From Paenibacillus sp. PastM-3 (GTDB lineage: Bacteria > Bacillota > Bacilli > Paenibacillales > Paenibacillaceae): 64,000 nucleotides of DNA. Shown here in pieces: positions 51,533 to 60,425 of this stretch. The translations under genes and the position numbers were made by a program. The notes beneath the pieces are model-generated. The model saw only the letters and a list, made by a program, of their open reading frames with translations, had not been told where the DNA came from and did no database searches. Position 1 is the first letter of the stretch. The number at the start of each line of letters is the position of its first letter. The stretch spans positions 62,001 through 126,000 of the forward strand of contig NZ_JARXXP010000008.1 of NCBI RefSeq assembly GCF_029893965.1, written 5' to 3'.

Positions 51533-51679
51533 ATGAATAATAAATCGCTTACGACTGGCGTCTCTTTAGGCCTTTGCTTCGGAGTTATATTTTGGGTAGC
51601 ACTTGATAGCATTTTGTTTGGCCTTATTTTCGGGATCATTTTTGGAGTCATCTTCTCCCAGGTTAATACTAATGAGTAA
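51533..51679 (+). CDS. Small hydrophobic membrane protein (48 aa)
   Basis: GAGGTG precedes ATG 51533. The 48 residues are almost entirely hydrophobic: GVSLGLCFGVIFWVALDSIL then FGLIFGIIFGVIFSQ, two short helices with Gly/Phe repeats. AT-rich. No family assigned; it sits between the lipoprotein gene and the duplicated fragment of its end. Confidence 0.6.
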   Translation: MNNKSLTTGVSLGLCFGVIFWVALDSILFGLIFGIIFGVIFSQVNTNE

Positions 51680-51746
51680 TTTTCATACTTACCACACATG
51701 GATTTATATAGAGAAGAAAAGACAGTAGGACTAGCATTTGATGGGA

Positions 51747-51875
51747 TACAACTCCACATTAGCAGCATAGATCTGCAATATCAGTGGATGGACTGGCGGA
51801 GTCTGCGGCTTGTAACTGAACAGGACTGTATTAGAAGACGCAATCCCGTCATGGTGGGAATCTGCGTTTTCTGTT
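51747..51875 (+). pseudogene. Duplicated 3' fragment of the lipoprotein gene plus terminator
   Basis: Codes for LHISSIDLQYQWMDWRSLRL, matching YHISSIDPQYQGMDWRSLRL of the gene at 50667, then jumps to a copy of its terminator (GACGCAATCCCGTCATGGTG). About 70 bases of the original are missing in between. No start signal. Confidence 0.75.
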
Positions 51876-52034
51876 TGTTTCATGATTTTTACGGCTGGCA
51901 TGCCACCTGAAAGCATGGTGTAATGTATCGTCGTACTGCGCAACAAAGGTCGATTGAATTAACAGCGTTCAGCAAACCGCCAACTTGAAAATATTGACAT
52001 TTGATTATAAAATCAAACAAAGGCGGTGTTAACA

Positions 52035-52283
52035 ATGAACTTAGTACAATTCTTGTTGTTTGGAGCATTTAGTTTTTTTATTCTCTTGTTAGGTTTCATC
52101 CTCGTCAAGGCATTACTTACAAGAAAATTACCAAGTAATAATTACACTCCATTTGACTACATCACAGCTCAATCTCCTATTGAGTTTCATGTTGAGAAAA
52201 AAGAGATAGAAGAAAATGCTGACCATGGTGATGATAAGGACAAAAACATCATTCTGTTATCAAAACGCCCCTCTCTTCCCTAG
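52035..52283 (+). CDS. Small membrane protein, DUF3951-like
   Basis: 82 residues; ATG 52035 after GGCGGTG. One N-terminal helix (LFGAFSFFILLLGFILVKAL), then SNNYTPFDYITAQSPIEFHV and an acidic tail. The YTPFDYITGQ-like motif recalls the DUF3951 family of Bacillales; I assign it from memory. AT-rich and in an accessory stretch. Confidence 0.65.
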   Translation: MNLVQFLLFGAFSFFILLLGFILVKALLTRKLPSNNYTPFDYITAQSPIEFHVEKKEIEENADHGDDKDKNIILLSKRPSLP

Positions 52284-52379
52284 ACGCAATATGCGTCACA
52301 TCAGCACTCGAACTGCAATCATTCATTTAAAGCCTAATGTGTCTAAAACTAATTAGCAGTAAGTAAGGAGATAGTGAAA

Positions 52380-52562
52380 TTGGTGCATAAAAAGAAATAC
52401 TTCACCCTTTTACCACCGTTCCTCATTCTAGGGATCATCTTAGCTTACAATCTTCCATACAATAAAAGATCTTATGCACTATTACTAACCACACTGGCTT
52501 TTTGGATTACTTACTATACTTGGATTTATATTGAGAAGATGAAGTTGAAGAAGAAAGAATAG
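52380..52562 (+). CDS. Small membrane protein with two helices
   Basis: 60 residues from TTG 52380, nine bases after AAGGAG; GTG 52374 and GTG 52383 are alternatives. Helices FTLLPPFLILGIILAYNLP and ALLLTTLAFWITYYTWIYI, then a Lys-rich tail. No family recognised. It follows the DUF3951-like gene by 96 bases. Confidence 0.6.
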   Translation: MVHKKKYFTLLPPFLILGIILAYNLPYNKRSYALLLTTLAFWITYYTWIYIEKMKLKKKE

Positions 52563-52790
52563 TCTTTGTTACACCTTATGCGTCAAATGCGACATAAAAC
52601 CTCCACTTATCTTGTTCAACTAGCTCCTCGTTTGCTGAATAAAAGCACCCGATCATTGATCTGCAGCTTTCTCTGTATTACAAACTATCGTTTCCCGTTA
52701 GCGTAATGATGTTAGGTTCGATCCGAGGGCCGAATGTCTCGAAGCGTGAATGTGGTGTTATATTAAGTCCCCTGACTTCTTGAGTTGCTC

Positions 52791-53330
52791 TTAAAATTGA
52801 TTCTTGTTCTTAGTTAATTTACTAAATAAAGTCTTAGAAAGTCTCAGTTGTTCCTCCAAGACAAATAAATCTCCCCCTACTTCTTCACGATCCTTCAAAT
52901 TCAAAACAAGTGTTTCAGATAACTTATATATACTTGTAAATACTTCATTGAACCTGCAGTAAATATTCTTGGATATTAGTTTTCCTTCCTTTGAAAATAT
53001 TGAATGAATTATGTTCCTGTGACTCTTAACATTCCTTTGAACTAATCTTATTGATAAAACTTCATTGTCAACTAATTGAAATGTTATGAAGTTATTTGTA
53101 TCAGGATAAAAATATACATGACGTTCCGAAATTGTATTACTTTTTGAAATTAGTAACCGCAATTCTTTCAACATAAATCTCAAAGTTGTAATTGGAAGAC
53201 CATTGTAATTTCTAGTCGGAAAAGTGAGGTCTGCTGTTTCAATGAAAAATTCAGTCATAAAAGTACTGTGTTCATGAGACAAAAATATGTGACTTTGATC
53301 TATCTTGAATTCAAGTGCAGTTAGTTTCAC
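52791..53330 (-). CDS. AT-rich hypothetical protein
   Basis: 179 residues from GTG 53330 with only a weak site (AAAGTAGTG). Soluble, mixed alpha/beta sequence: LEFKIDQSHIFLSHEHSTFM, PITTLRFMLKELRLLISKSN, HVYFYPDTNNFITFQLVDNE. No domain recognised. Strongly AT-rich relative to the flanking genes, and the only minus-strand gene of this island. Confidence 0.6.
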   Translation of the reverse strand: MKLTALEFKIDQSHIFLSHEHSTFMTEFFIETADLTFPTRNYNGLPITTLRFMLKELRLLISKSNTISERHVYFYPDTNNFITFQLVDNEVLSIRLVQRNVKSHRNIIHSIFSKEGKLISKNIYCRFNEVFTSIYKLSETLVLNLKDREEVGGDLFVLEEQLRLSKTLFSKLTKNKNQF

Positions 53331-53462
53331 TAAATCACTACTTTCAAATCGTTTATTAAGCTCTTAAGGGATTTCAATAATAACATATTACGAATTTCAC
53401 TAATAACCCTTACTTGGATTATTCGCGAAGGTATTAAACTATCCTGCCCGTTAACGTAACAA

Positions 53463-53501
53463 GACACAGTCAGCCGGTCCTTGAGCCCGGCTGACTGTGT
53501 C
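53463..53501. repeat. Perfect 15-bp inverted repeat
   Basis: GACACAGTCAGCCGG (53463-53477) and its exact complement (53487-53501) around TCCTTGAGC. Neither side has a T run, so it is not a clear terminator. Confidence 0.6.
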
Positions 53502-53737
53502 TGTACTGAGCTATAGTCTCTCGTTAGTTGAATCTGTATGCTTTCTTTTACTACACAATATCTTCGTACTGTACATCATCATCAAACAGGACCGTTTTGT
53601 CAAAAAACAAAATAATACTCTGTCGAGGGAATTAAACTGTGCAGGATACTTTGATAAATTTGATAAATTCCACGAATATCTAATCTCAGTGTTATAACGT
53701 TATGTGAGAATAAAGAAAACTAAATAAGGAGACCAAC

Positions 53738-54001
53738 ATGGAAAAGCTAATAAAAACTATTCTACTAGCCATGATCCCGAGCATACTAACCATATTTTTA
53801 TTAATCGAATACTTTCCTTATACTGGTCTTGGAAGAATTTTGAGTGTTCCGATAACCGTATTTCTTAATATTGTTATTTTATTAATCTCTATACTGATTA
53901 CTCGAAAGATTAAGCCAGGAGTATATAAAAACTTGTATTGGATAACAGTTATTTTAAATCAAATAAGAGAATTAATATTTACCCGTACTTCAAATGAATA
54001 G
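53738..54001 (+). CDS. Small membrane protein
   Basis: 87 residues; AAGGAGACCAAC before ATG 53738. Two membrane helices (TILLAMIPSILTIFLLIEYF and VFLNIVILLISILITR) and a basic C-terminus. No family recognised. AT-rich like its neighbours. Confidence 0.65.
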   Translation: MEKLIKTILLAMIPSILTIFLLIEYFPYTGLGRILSVPITVFLNIVILLISILITRKIKPGVYKNLYWITVILNQIRELIFTRTSNE

Positions 54002-54043
54002 AGCTAAAGGGAGCGTTAGTCAAATAAATCAACAGTAGACTAG

Positions 54044-54211
54044 GACTCCATTTTCAGTTTAAGACAGCTTGAGCTCTTTGTAATCGGCACAATACTACTC
54101 ATCGTGCTGGGAGCTGTTACTTATGAGGTGGAATTCGGAGCCCTACACGGTGAAAAAAACACCAAAATGGACCGGTTGCCTCCCGATAACGTTCTATTCG
54201 AGATGCAATGA
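54044..54211 (+). pseudogene. Possible remnant of a small membrane protein
   Basis: After a TAG the frame stays open for 55 codons and includes ELFVIGTILLIVLGAVTYEV, a membrane helix, then a polar tail. It has no start codon or ribosome site except an internal GTG inside the helix. More GC-rich than the neighbouring island. Confidence 0.35.
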
Positions 54212-54237
54212 CACCAGACGGGGCTACCCATACATAA

Positions 54238-54279
54238 ACAGGCCGCACCTACCTTTAAGGTAAGCACGGCCTATTGTTT
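54238..54279 (-). terminator. Terminator of the SLH-domain gene
   Basis: AGGCCG-CACCTACC pairs with GGTAAGCA-CGGCCT. T-rich GTTT follows on the minus strand. Confidence 0.75.
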
Positions 54280-54287
54280 AATACAGC

Positions 54288-55256
54288 TTATTTCAATTTA
54301 ATCGCTGAACCCGCACCAGCCGCATTGCCATCCGAAGCCTGCACTGTTGCAGTGTAGCCTTCCGGCAGGTAAGTCACAGCAGATGCGCTGGAGATGACCT
54401 GCGGATACATGCTGTTCGGATCAGGCTTGGTTACGCTGAAGTAGATTACAGCGGTTTTGTTCTTGCCGAATTCGATCTTGTCGATGGCCAGGCCGTAGCC
54501 AGGGTTCGGCAGGTTGTTAACGGTGACGGTAGCTTTGCTGATGCCGTCGGCCGCTTTTTCCAGCTTCACTTCCGCATCGTATTCATAGGCCGGAGCTTCT
54601 GTGCTGTCGTCCGGAGTGATCACTTCTTTGGCAAATTTGGCTGCATCGTGGATCCATACCGCTGCTTCGCTGCGGGTTACCGCTTCGGTCGGACGGAAGG
54701 TGCCGTTAGCACCAAGGCTTACAATCCGGGTATTAACCAGAATCTGCAGGCTGTTCATTTGCTCTTTGGTCATTTTGTCGCCGTCGGTTACGTTCGCATA
54801 CATCAGGGTGACCGGGAAATTTCCTTTGCTCTGCAGCGCCTGGGTCAGCAGATGGGCGAACTGGGCCCGGGTGATTGTTCCGTTCGGATCTACGGTTTTG
54901 TCCAGAGCCAGTCCATTCTGCTTGGCTGCCACGAATGCGGAAGCATACCAGGCATTATCCTTTATTTTGTCAAAATAGTCGCTAGCCTTACCGGATTCGG
55001 TAGGGGACAGCTTCAGGCCGCTGACGATAAACTGCACGCCCTGGGCAAAGGTTACTTTTGCTTTTGGTGCGAACAAATCACTGGTTACTCCGTTAACAAT
55101 GCCTTCACTGTGCAGTGCGTTGATTTTTGCTTCGTTGGCATCGCCCTTCATATCGGAAAAGGCAAACGCCGATGTTCCCATGGATACTGTTGCCGCCAGG
55201 ATACCGCACGCTATTGTCAGTTTTTTAGCGCCAGTCTGGAATGATAATTTCTTCAT
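54288..55256 (-). CDS. S-layer homology (SLH) domain surface protein
   Basis: 322 residues; ATG 55256 after GAGGTGAGG. Signal peptide about 1-32 (LTIACGILAATVSMGTSAFA). Three SLH-like units over about 33-205: FSDMKGDANEAKINALHSEG, AWYASAFVAAKQNGLALDKT with NGTITRAQFAHLLTQAL, and MNSLQILVNTRIVSLGANGT with FRPTEAVTRSEAAVWI. SLH domains bind pyruvylated wall polysaccharide. The C-terminal part (about 225-322) is beta-rich and unassigned. Confidence 0.9.
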   Translation of the reverse strand: MKKLSFQTGAKKLTIACGILAATVSMGTSAFAFSDMKGDANEAKINALHSEGIVNGVTSDLFAPKAKVTFAQGVQFIVSGLKLSPTESGKASDYFDKIKDNAWYASAFVAAKQNGLALDKTVDPNGTITRAQFAHLLTQALQSKGNFPVTLMYANVTDGDKMTKEQMNSLQILVNTRIVSLGANGTFRPTEAVTRSEAAVWIHDAAKFAKEVITPDDSTEAPAYEYDAEVKLEKAADGISKATVTVNNLPNPGYGLAIDKIEFGKNKTAVIYFSVTKPDPNSMYPQVISSASAVTYLPEGYTATVQASDGNAAGAGSAIKLK

Positions 55257-55337
55257 GTGCCTCACCTCTCATACTCATAGATGGGGGAAAGCGGCAAAAG
55301 GTTGCAGACTCGCACAAATTCAATGCAATTTGAATGG

Positions 55338-56129
55338 TTAGCCGCGCAGCAGCGACTCCGCCCCATCCACAAAAATCTCCGTCCCCGTAACATGAAACGA
55401 CTCATCCGATGCCAGGAACAACACCAGATTCGCGACCTGCTCCGGCTTGCCGGGAGCCTGCTCCAGCGGATGACTGCCCTCCGGGAACTCTACCGGAATC
55501 TTCACTTCCTCCAGGTCATCGCTCTTATACGTATTATCGCCAATTTTCGTATCAATAGCACCAGGACAGACCGCATTGACGCGGATTGCATACCGGGCCA
55601 GCTCAAGCGCAGCCATTTTCATAAAAGCAACCTGTCCTGCTTTGGAAGAAGCATACGCCGACGCACCCGCATTGGAGAACACACGGTTGCCGTTAATGGA
55701 GCTGGTGATGATAATGCTGCCGCCGTGCTCTTTCATTAAAGGAACGGCATATTTCACAGTGGCAAAGGTGCTGCGCAGATTGGTGTTCAGCGTCTCATCC
55801 CATTCATCCATGGTAAGCTTTTCGATTGGAGCCATCGTTCCGTTAATCCCGGCATTAACAAAAACCACATCGATCCGCCCCGCCTCCTCGCCAATCCGGT
55901 GAATCGCTTCCTCGATCAGTCCCGGGTTAGCCACATCGCATTCCATTACGGCGGCGGTTCCGCCTATATCTTCAATTGCTTGCTTTGTCTCATTGGCCTC
56001 ATCCGGCGTACGGTCGAGCATATATACTTTGGCCCCGTGCTGGGCGAAACGGATGGCGGTGGCCCGGCCGATTCCCGAGCCTCCTCCGGTAACTACGGCG
56101 ATTTTATTCTGTAAACGTTGATCTGCCAT
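55338..56129 (-). CDS. SDR-family oxidoreductase
   Basis: 263 residues; GGAGGAATCATC before ATG 56129. NAD(P) motif VVTGGGSGIGRATAIRFAQ at about 11-29, NAGINGT, catalytic Ser in IITSSINGNR, and YASSKAGQ (Tyr and Lys of YxxxK). PG motif ARYAIRVNAVCPGAIDT. The acidic residue after the second strand (MLDRTPDE) suggests NAD preference. Substrate unknown. Confidence 0.9.
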   Translation of the reverse strand: MADQRLQNKIAVVTGGGSGIGRATAIRFAQHGAKVYMLDRTPDEANETKQAIEDIGGTAAVMECDVANPGLIEEAIHRIGEEAGRIDVVFVNAGINGTMAPIEKLTMDEWDETLNTNLRSTFATVKYAVPLMKEHGGSIIITSSINGNRVFSNAGASAYASSKAGQVAFMKMAALELARYAIRVNAVCPGAIDTKIGDNTYKSDDLEEVKIPVEFPEGSHPLEQAPGKPEQVANLVLFLASDESFHVTGTEIFVDGAESLLRG

Positions 56130-56306
56130 GATGATTCCTCCTAAAAGTGTTGTGGAGCCTTCCGGCACGTCAGTAACTAATACCCGTCTGACCCTTGATG
56201 AACCATCCGCAGCAGGCTCTGGCATTGATCCAAGCTGCATTTTCGCAGTACACTTATAGAATGAGAGCGTTATTATAACTTATTCGTACAGGACTGGAGA
56301 CAATAG

Positions 56307-58286
56307 ATGAATCAGCAGCAACGCGCAGAGCGTATGAATATCGGGATTTTTGCCCATGTCGATGCCGGGAAGACGACGACTACGGAGCATATTTTATATG
56401 AAAGCGGGCGTATCCGCGCACTCGGCAGTGTGGACAGCGGTACGGCGGTGACCGATTCGATGGAGGTGGAGCGGCAGCGGGGCATTTCAGTCCGGGCGGC
56501 ATTGGCTTCTTTTAGCTGGAAAGGGGTGCAGGTGAACCTGGTCGATACGCCGGGGCATGTCGATTTTCTGTCTGAGGTGGAGCGGAGCCTGCGGGTGATG
56601 GACTGCGCGGTGCTGATCCTCTCGGCGGTCGAAGGTGTACAGGCCCAGAGCGAGATGATCTGGAATGCGCTGCGCAAGCTGGGGATTCCTACACTAATTT
56701 TTGTCAATAAAATGGACCGGACCGGTGCAGACCCGGAAGCCGTACTGGCGCAGGCGCGGACCTATCTGTCGGGGGACATCATTCCGGTGCAGCAGCCGCT
56801 CGGCAGGGAGCAGGATTATCGCGGTGCAGCGGATTTGTGGTCTGGTGAGTCGGCTACGGTTGCACGGACGGAACTGCTGGAGACACTGGCGGAACGGGAT
56901 GAGTCGCTGCTGGAGCTGTATATGGCGGGCGGGGAGCCGGATCTTCTCTACTGGAAAAAATATATGCAGACCGCGGCTGCTGCCGGGCGCCTGTTCCCGC
57001 TCGTATACGGAGTGGCGGCTAAAGGGATCGGCATTACGGACCTGCTGGATGCGATGATTGACTATTTGCCGAGGGCGGGGGGAGATGCGGAGCAGCCCGT
57101 TTCCGGTATCGTCTATAACATCCAGCGGGATAAAAGCATGGGCCGTATGGCATTTGTCCGCCTGTATGAGGGTACGATCCGTAACCGTGATTCGGTAACG
57201 AACTACTCCCAGGCGACAGAAGCCAAAGTGACGCAGATCCGCAAGGTGGAGGGCGGCCGTACCGAGGATGTCGGCGCGCTTGAGGCCGGTGACATCGCGG
57301 TAGTCTACGGTCTATCCGGCGTGCGGATCGGCGATGTACTGGGCCGGCCGGATGCGGTTCCGCAGGAGGCGAAGCTGGCTGTGCCGCTGTTGACCGTGCG
57401 GGTGTTCTGGGGCACAGACATGGACGACCACAAGGTAATCGGCGCGCTGCAGGAGCTGGCGGACGAGGATCCGCAGCTTGGCGCCGAGTGGCTGCCGGAG
57501 GAGCGTGAGCTGCACATCAAGGTGATGGGGCCGATCCAGCTGGAGGTGCTGGACAGTGTGCTGCAGAGCCGTTACGGCCTGAAGGTCACCTTCGGCCAGC
57601 CGTCGGTGATCTATAAGGAAACGCCGCGTGCTGCGGGTGAGGGTTATGTTGCTTACCTGATGCCGAAGCCGTGCTGGGCGATTCTGCGGTTTAAGATTGA
57701 GCCGGGGCTACCGGGCAGCGGCCTCGTATATGAATCGGTCGTGCGCAGCTCCGACCTGCTGCCGCAGTACCAGAACGAGACGGCGCGCCGCGTACCGGAG
57801 GCGCTGCAGCAGGGGCTGTACGGCTGGGAGGTTACCGACCTGAAAGTGACGCTGGTGGAGGGGAACCATCATGTGTGGCATACCCATCCGCTGGATTTTG
57901 CCGTGGCTACGCCGATGGGCCTGATGGACGGGCTGAACCGGATTGGCACCCGGCTGCTGGAGCCGATTCTGGCCGTGCGCATCGTCGTGCCGGAGGAGAA
58001 CGCCGGCCGCGTGATGAACGACCTCGTGCAAATGCGCGGCAGCTTCGAGCCGCCCGTACTGCAGGGCGAGCGGATGATCATCGAGGGCCGGCTGCCGCTG
58101 GCCACGTCACTGGATTATCCGGTGACGCTCAGCTCCTACACGAAGGGGCGCAGCACCTTCGCTTCCGCTTTTGCCGGCTACGAGCCGTGCCCGCCGGACG
58201 TCACCGCCGAGCGTACGCGCCGCGGCGTGAACCCGCTGGACCAGGCGAAGTATATTTTGAGTGTGCGGAAGGCGTTGCAGGGGTGA
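56307..58286 (+). CDS. Tet(M)-like translational GTPase
   Basis: 659 residues, an EF-G/Tet(M)-family GTPase. ACTGGAGACAATAG precedes ATG 56307. G motifs: AHVDAGKTTTTE (G1), ERQRGISV (switch I), DTPGHVDF (G3), NKMD (G4). Length and domain order follow Tet ribosome-protection proteins, which remove tetracycline from the ribosome. In the domain IV loop where Tet(M) has YSPVSTPADF this protein has HVWHTHPLDF, so residues thought to act on the drug site are changed. It could be a resistance factor, a housekeeping relative or a specialised translation factor. Confidence 0.85.
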   Translation: MNQQQRAERMNIGIFAHVDAGKTTTTEHILYESGRIRALGSVDSGTAVTDSMEVERQRGISVRAALASFSWKGVQVNLVDTPGHVDFLSEVERSLRVMDCAVLILSAVEGVQAQSEMIWNALRKLGIPTLIFVNKMDRTGADPEAVLAQARTYLSGDIIPVQQPLGREQDYRGAADLWSGESATVARTELLETLAERDESLLELYMAGGEPDLLYWKKYMQTAAAAGRLFPLVYGVAAKGIGITDLLDAMIDYLPRAGGDAEQPVSGIVYNIQRDKSMGRMAFVRLYEGTIRNRDSVTNYSQATEAKVTQIRKVEGGRTEDVGALEAGDIAVVYGLSGVRIGDVLGRPDAVPQEAKLAVPLLTVRVFWGTDMDDHKVIGALQELADEDPQLGAEWLPEERELHIKVMGPIQLEVLDSVLQSRYGLKVTFGQPSVIYKETPRAAGEGYVAYLMPKPCWAILRFKIEPGLPGSGLVYESVVRSSDLLPQYQNETARRVPEALQQGLYGWEVTDLKVTLVEGNHHVWHTHPLDFAVATPMGLMDGLNRIGTRLLEPILAVRIVVPEENAGRVMNDLVQMRGSFEPPVLQGERMIIEGRLPLATSLDYPVTLSSYTKGRSTFASAFAGYEPCPPDVTAERTRRGVNPLDQAKYILSVRKALQG

Positions 58287-58684
58287 GGGTGCCGTCCATC
58301 CGGCCGGAGATAAGCAGTTTCGCTGGACAGCCTGGCGACCCTGTCACCGGATAAGTGTACTTTGTGCAACTAAAACGCCGGAATCTAGAGTATTTCGTGA
58401 GTTAACTGCACTTTATACAAATAAAACAGCCCAAAATCGCATTTTTTAGCGAAATGGGTCAACTTAGTTGTATAGAATGCAGTTATCCTTCCGCACTCCC
58501 TAAAAAGGTACATAATAGTTGTACAGAGTGCAGTTATTCGTAATCTCGAATTCCGTCTGCCTAAGGATTTAGGAAGATATAAGGAAAGAACGGTTTATTC
58601 TTAACTGTATCTGTTTATATTTCCGTAAATAAACATTGCAGGCACTGAATAAACTATATTATTTAGAGATGAGGAGACTTGCGA
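58287..58684. other. Intergenic region with 24-bp repeats
   Basis: No gene supported. The stretch is dominated by the four repeats at 58352-58536; the remainder is AT-rich sequence before the small membrane protein gene. Confidence 0.6.
58352..58536. repeat. Cluster of four 24-bp dispersed repeats, two forward and two inverted
   Basis: Forward copies at 58352-58375 (AAGTGTACTTTGTGCAACTA) and 58403-58426 (AACTGCACTTTATACAAATA). Inverted copies at 58462-58485 (TAGTTGTATAGAATGCAGTT) and 58513-58536 (TAGTTGTACAGAGTGCAGTT). Spacing within each pair is 51 bp. Same family as 25887-26071. Confidence 0.75.
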
Positions 58685-58942
58685 ATGGTCATACTTGGAA
58701 CCATCGTTGCAATTGTAACCGCTATCATTATATCTTCCTTCCTTGGTCCGTACGGGCTGCTTACGATGCTTGCGGTGGGTTTTGGTTTCTTGTTCAGCAT
58801 TCACGCCAGAGTCCGGGAGGTACAAAGCGATCTGAAGCTGATTAAGCAGCACTTGGGAATAATGGAGACAAAGGAAGCTGTTGTGAGCAACGAAGAAATT
58901 GAGGCGGAGCTGGAGCAGGAGATGGCGGTGGCCAGAGAGTAG
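58685..58942 (+). CDS. Small membrane protein with acidic tail
   Basis: 85 residues; GAGGAGACTTGCGA before ATG 58685. Two hydrophobic segments (VILGTIVAIVTAIIISSFLG and LLTMLAVGFGFLFSIHA) followed by a charged helix (REVQSDLKLIKQHLGIMETK) and an acidic end. No family assigned. A strong terminator follows. Confidence 0.75.
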   Translation: MVILGTIVAIVTAIIISSFLGPYGLLTMLAVGFGFLFSIHARVREVQSDLKLIKQHLGIMETKEAVVSNEEIEAELEQEMAVARE

Positions 58943-58960
58943 TGTCTATATAATGTAAAT

Positions 58961-59011
58961 AAGTGCGTGCCCTCAGTGGAAAGGAAACTGGAGGGGCGCA
59001 CTTTTTTTTGG
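58961..59011 (+). terminator. Terminator of the small membrane protein gene
   Basis: AAGTGCGTGCCCTC pairs with GAGGGGCGCACTT, then TTTTTTTT. Confidence 0.88.
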
Positions 59012-59154
59012 CTTAGGCATAGCTTTTGATGTATTGAGAATGTATCTTTCTCTGTAGCATTTCTAATGGAGTGCGTGGATTGAAATACCCTGTGTAAGAT
59101 TTGCTAATGCTTCACGTTTTCTTTGTACTGCGCATTTTCTTATTCTCAAGTTGC

Positions 59155-59673
59155 TCAGATTCCCTGATGTTCTAGAACCCGTTTGCGCATCACCGCAGCC
59201 TTTATCGTCTTCTTCTCCCACTCCAGTTCTGTATCACCAGCTTTCGTGAACCCGTTCCGCTCCCAGAAATTCAGCACAGAATTTTTGTAACCTGTCACTA
59301 CATCAATGCGGATCGAGCCGTTAGGAATATTCAGCGACCGGATATATCCTTCAAATGAGGAATAGATCTCTTTGCCGAGTCCTTTAGCTTGATATTCTTG
59401 ATCTAGCAACAGCAGTGATAAATAGGTCTCCGTTCCTGGCAGAAAATCAATTACTCCGATAATACGTCCTGAAATTTTCTGCACTATTTTACAAGATAAA
59501 AAATTCAGTTCCCGCATAGACATAAGCTCTTTCTCCAACCATTCTTCCGCAATCTGCTTCACACCCAAATGTCTTAATAGAAATGCAGGATTGGAGTTGT
59601 ATACATTAACCAGTTCTGGTACATCGTCATTTCCTACAATTTCTACTATGAATAACTTTGTTTCAAAAATCAT
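59155..59673 (-). CDS. GNAT-family N-acetyltransferase
   Basis: 172 residues; GGGGAAGG before ATG 59673. The GNAT core is YLSLLLLDQEYQAKGLGKEI (Q-x-x-G-x-G loop at about 91-97) with the C-terminal NSVLNFWERNGFTKAGDTEL. Substrate unknown. More AT-rich than the surrounding genes. Confidence 0.85.
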   Translation of the reverse strand: MIFETKLFIVEIVGNDDVPELVNVYNSNPAFLLRHLGVKQIAEEWLEKELMSMRELNFLSCKIVQKISGRIIGVIDFLPGTETYLSLLLLDQEYQAKGLGKEIYSSFEGYIRSLNIPNGSIRIDVVTGYKNSVLNFWERNGFTKAGDTELEWEKKTIKAAVMRKRVLEHQGI

Positions 59674-59870
59674 TTAACCTTCCCCTATTCCTAAAACGTT
59701 CTCAGTATACCTTGTAAGAATCAGTAAATTTACGTCACAGTATGAGTCTACTGCCCATCTTACGTTGCACTTTGCTTGGAGTGCATAAGATACAATACAT
59801 ATAAAGGGTATGCTGTGAGAGTAGACCTATCGCGGTAATCCGGCTGCACTCCATAAAGAGTGGCAAAAGT

Positions 59871-60425
59871 CTACTCCCCAGCCTTCCTCCGCGCACGGAA
59901 CCGCCTCACCTTCATCAGATTCCCGCACAATTTATCATCGCAATACCGCTTGGAGCGGTTGCGTGTATCATCATAGTAAACCCAGAGACAGTCGGTATTG
60001 TCGCAGATGCGGATGCGGGAGGTTTCTTTCTCGAGTACGGCTTCGGCAAAAGACGCTGCAATCTCGGCCATGATCTGTCCCCAGTCGCTGCGCTGCGGCA
60101 GGAGGGTAAGCTCTGGAGGCTTGTCCGGATTACGGATGATTTGCCGGATAACCGAACCTGCCGCCATATAGCTGTTGAGCTGCTCAAGCAGTGACTGATC
60201 CGGGGGAGCTCCCTGTACCAGCCGCTGGACTTCTTCCCAGAGCAAACTGCGTAACTGCTTAAGCTGCTGCAATTCCTCCGGTTTTGCCGGTGCAGCTGCC
60301 GGCAGCCCGTGCTGCTCCAGCCACTCCGCCAGCCACTGCGGATCGTCCAAACGATCACGGTCCAGGCTCCGGTCGCCGGTCCGCCAGTCCCGCCAATAGC
60401 TGTTAATGTAATCATCCCAGAGCAT
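59871..60425 (-). CDS. CGNR zinc-finger (ABATE-type) transcriptional regulator
   Basis: 184 residues; ATG 60425 seven bases after AGGAGGG. The N-terminal two-thirds are helical (ABATE-like stress-sensor region: WLEQHGLPAAAPAKPEELQQ, LRSLLWEEVQRLV). The C-terminus is the CGNR finger: RICDNTDCLWVYYDDTRNRS, KRYCDDKLCGNLMKVRRFRA, with four Cys including the C-G-N in LCGN. The usual final Arg of CGNR is replaced (LCGNLMKVRR). Predicted DNA-binding regulator. Confidence 0.85.
   Translation of the reverse strand: MLWDDYINSYWRDWRTGDRSLDRDRLDDPQWLAEWLEQHGLPAAAPAKPEELQQLKQLRSLLWEEVQRLVQGAPPDQSLLEQLNSYMAAGSVIRQIIRNPDKPPELTLLPQRSDWGQIMAEIAASFAEAVLEKETSRIRICDNTDCLWVYYDDTRNRSKRYCDDKLCGNLMKVRRFRARRKAGE

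Noticed and set aside
53463..53501. Perfect inverted repeat as a terminator
   Set aside because: No T run on either side and no gene ends close by; kept only as a repeat.
53497..53697. 66-codon frame in the AT-rich island
   Set aside because: Its GTG start lies inside the perfect inverted repeat at 53463-53501 and there is no ribosome site; at most a gene remnant.
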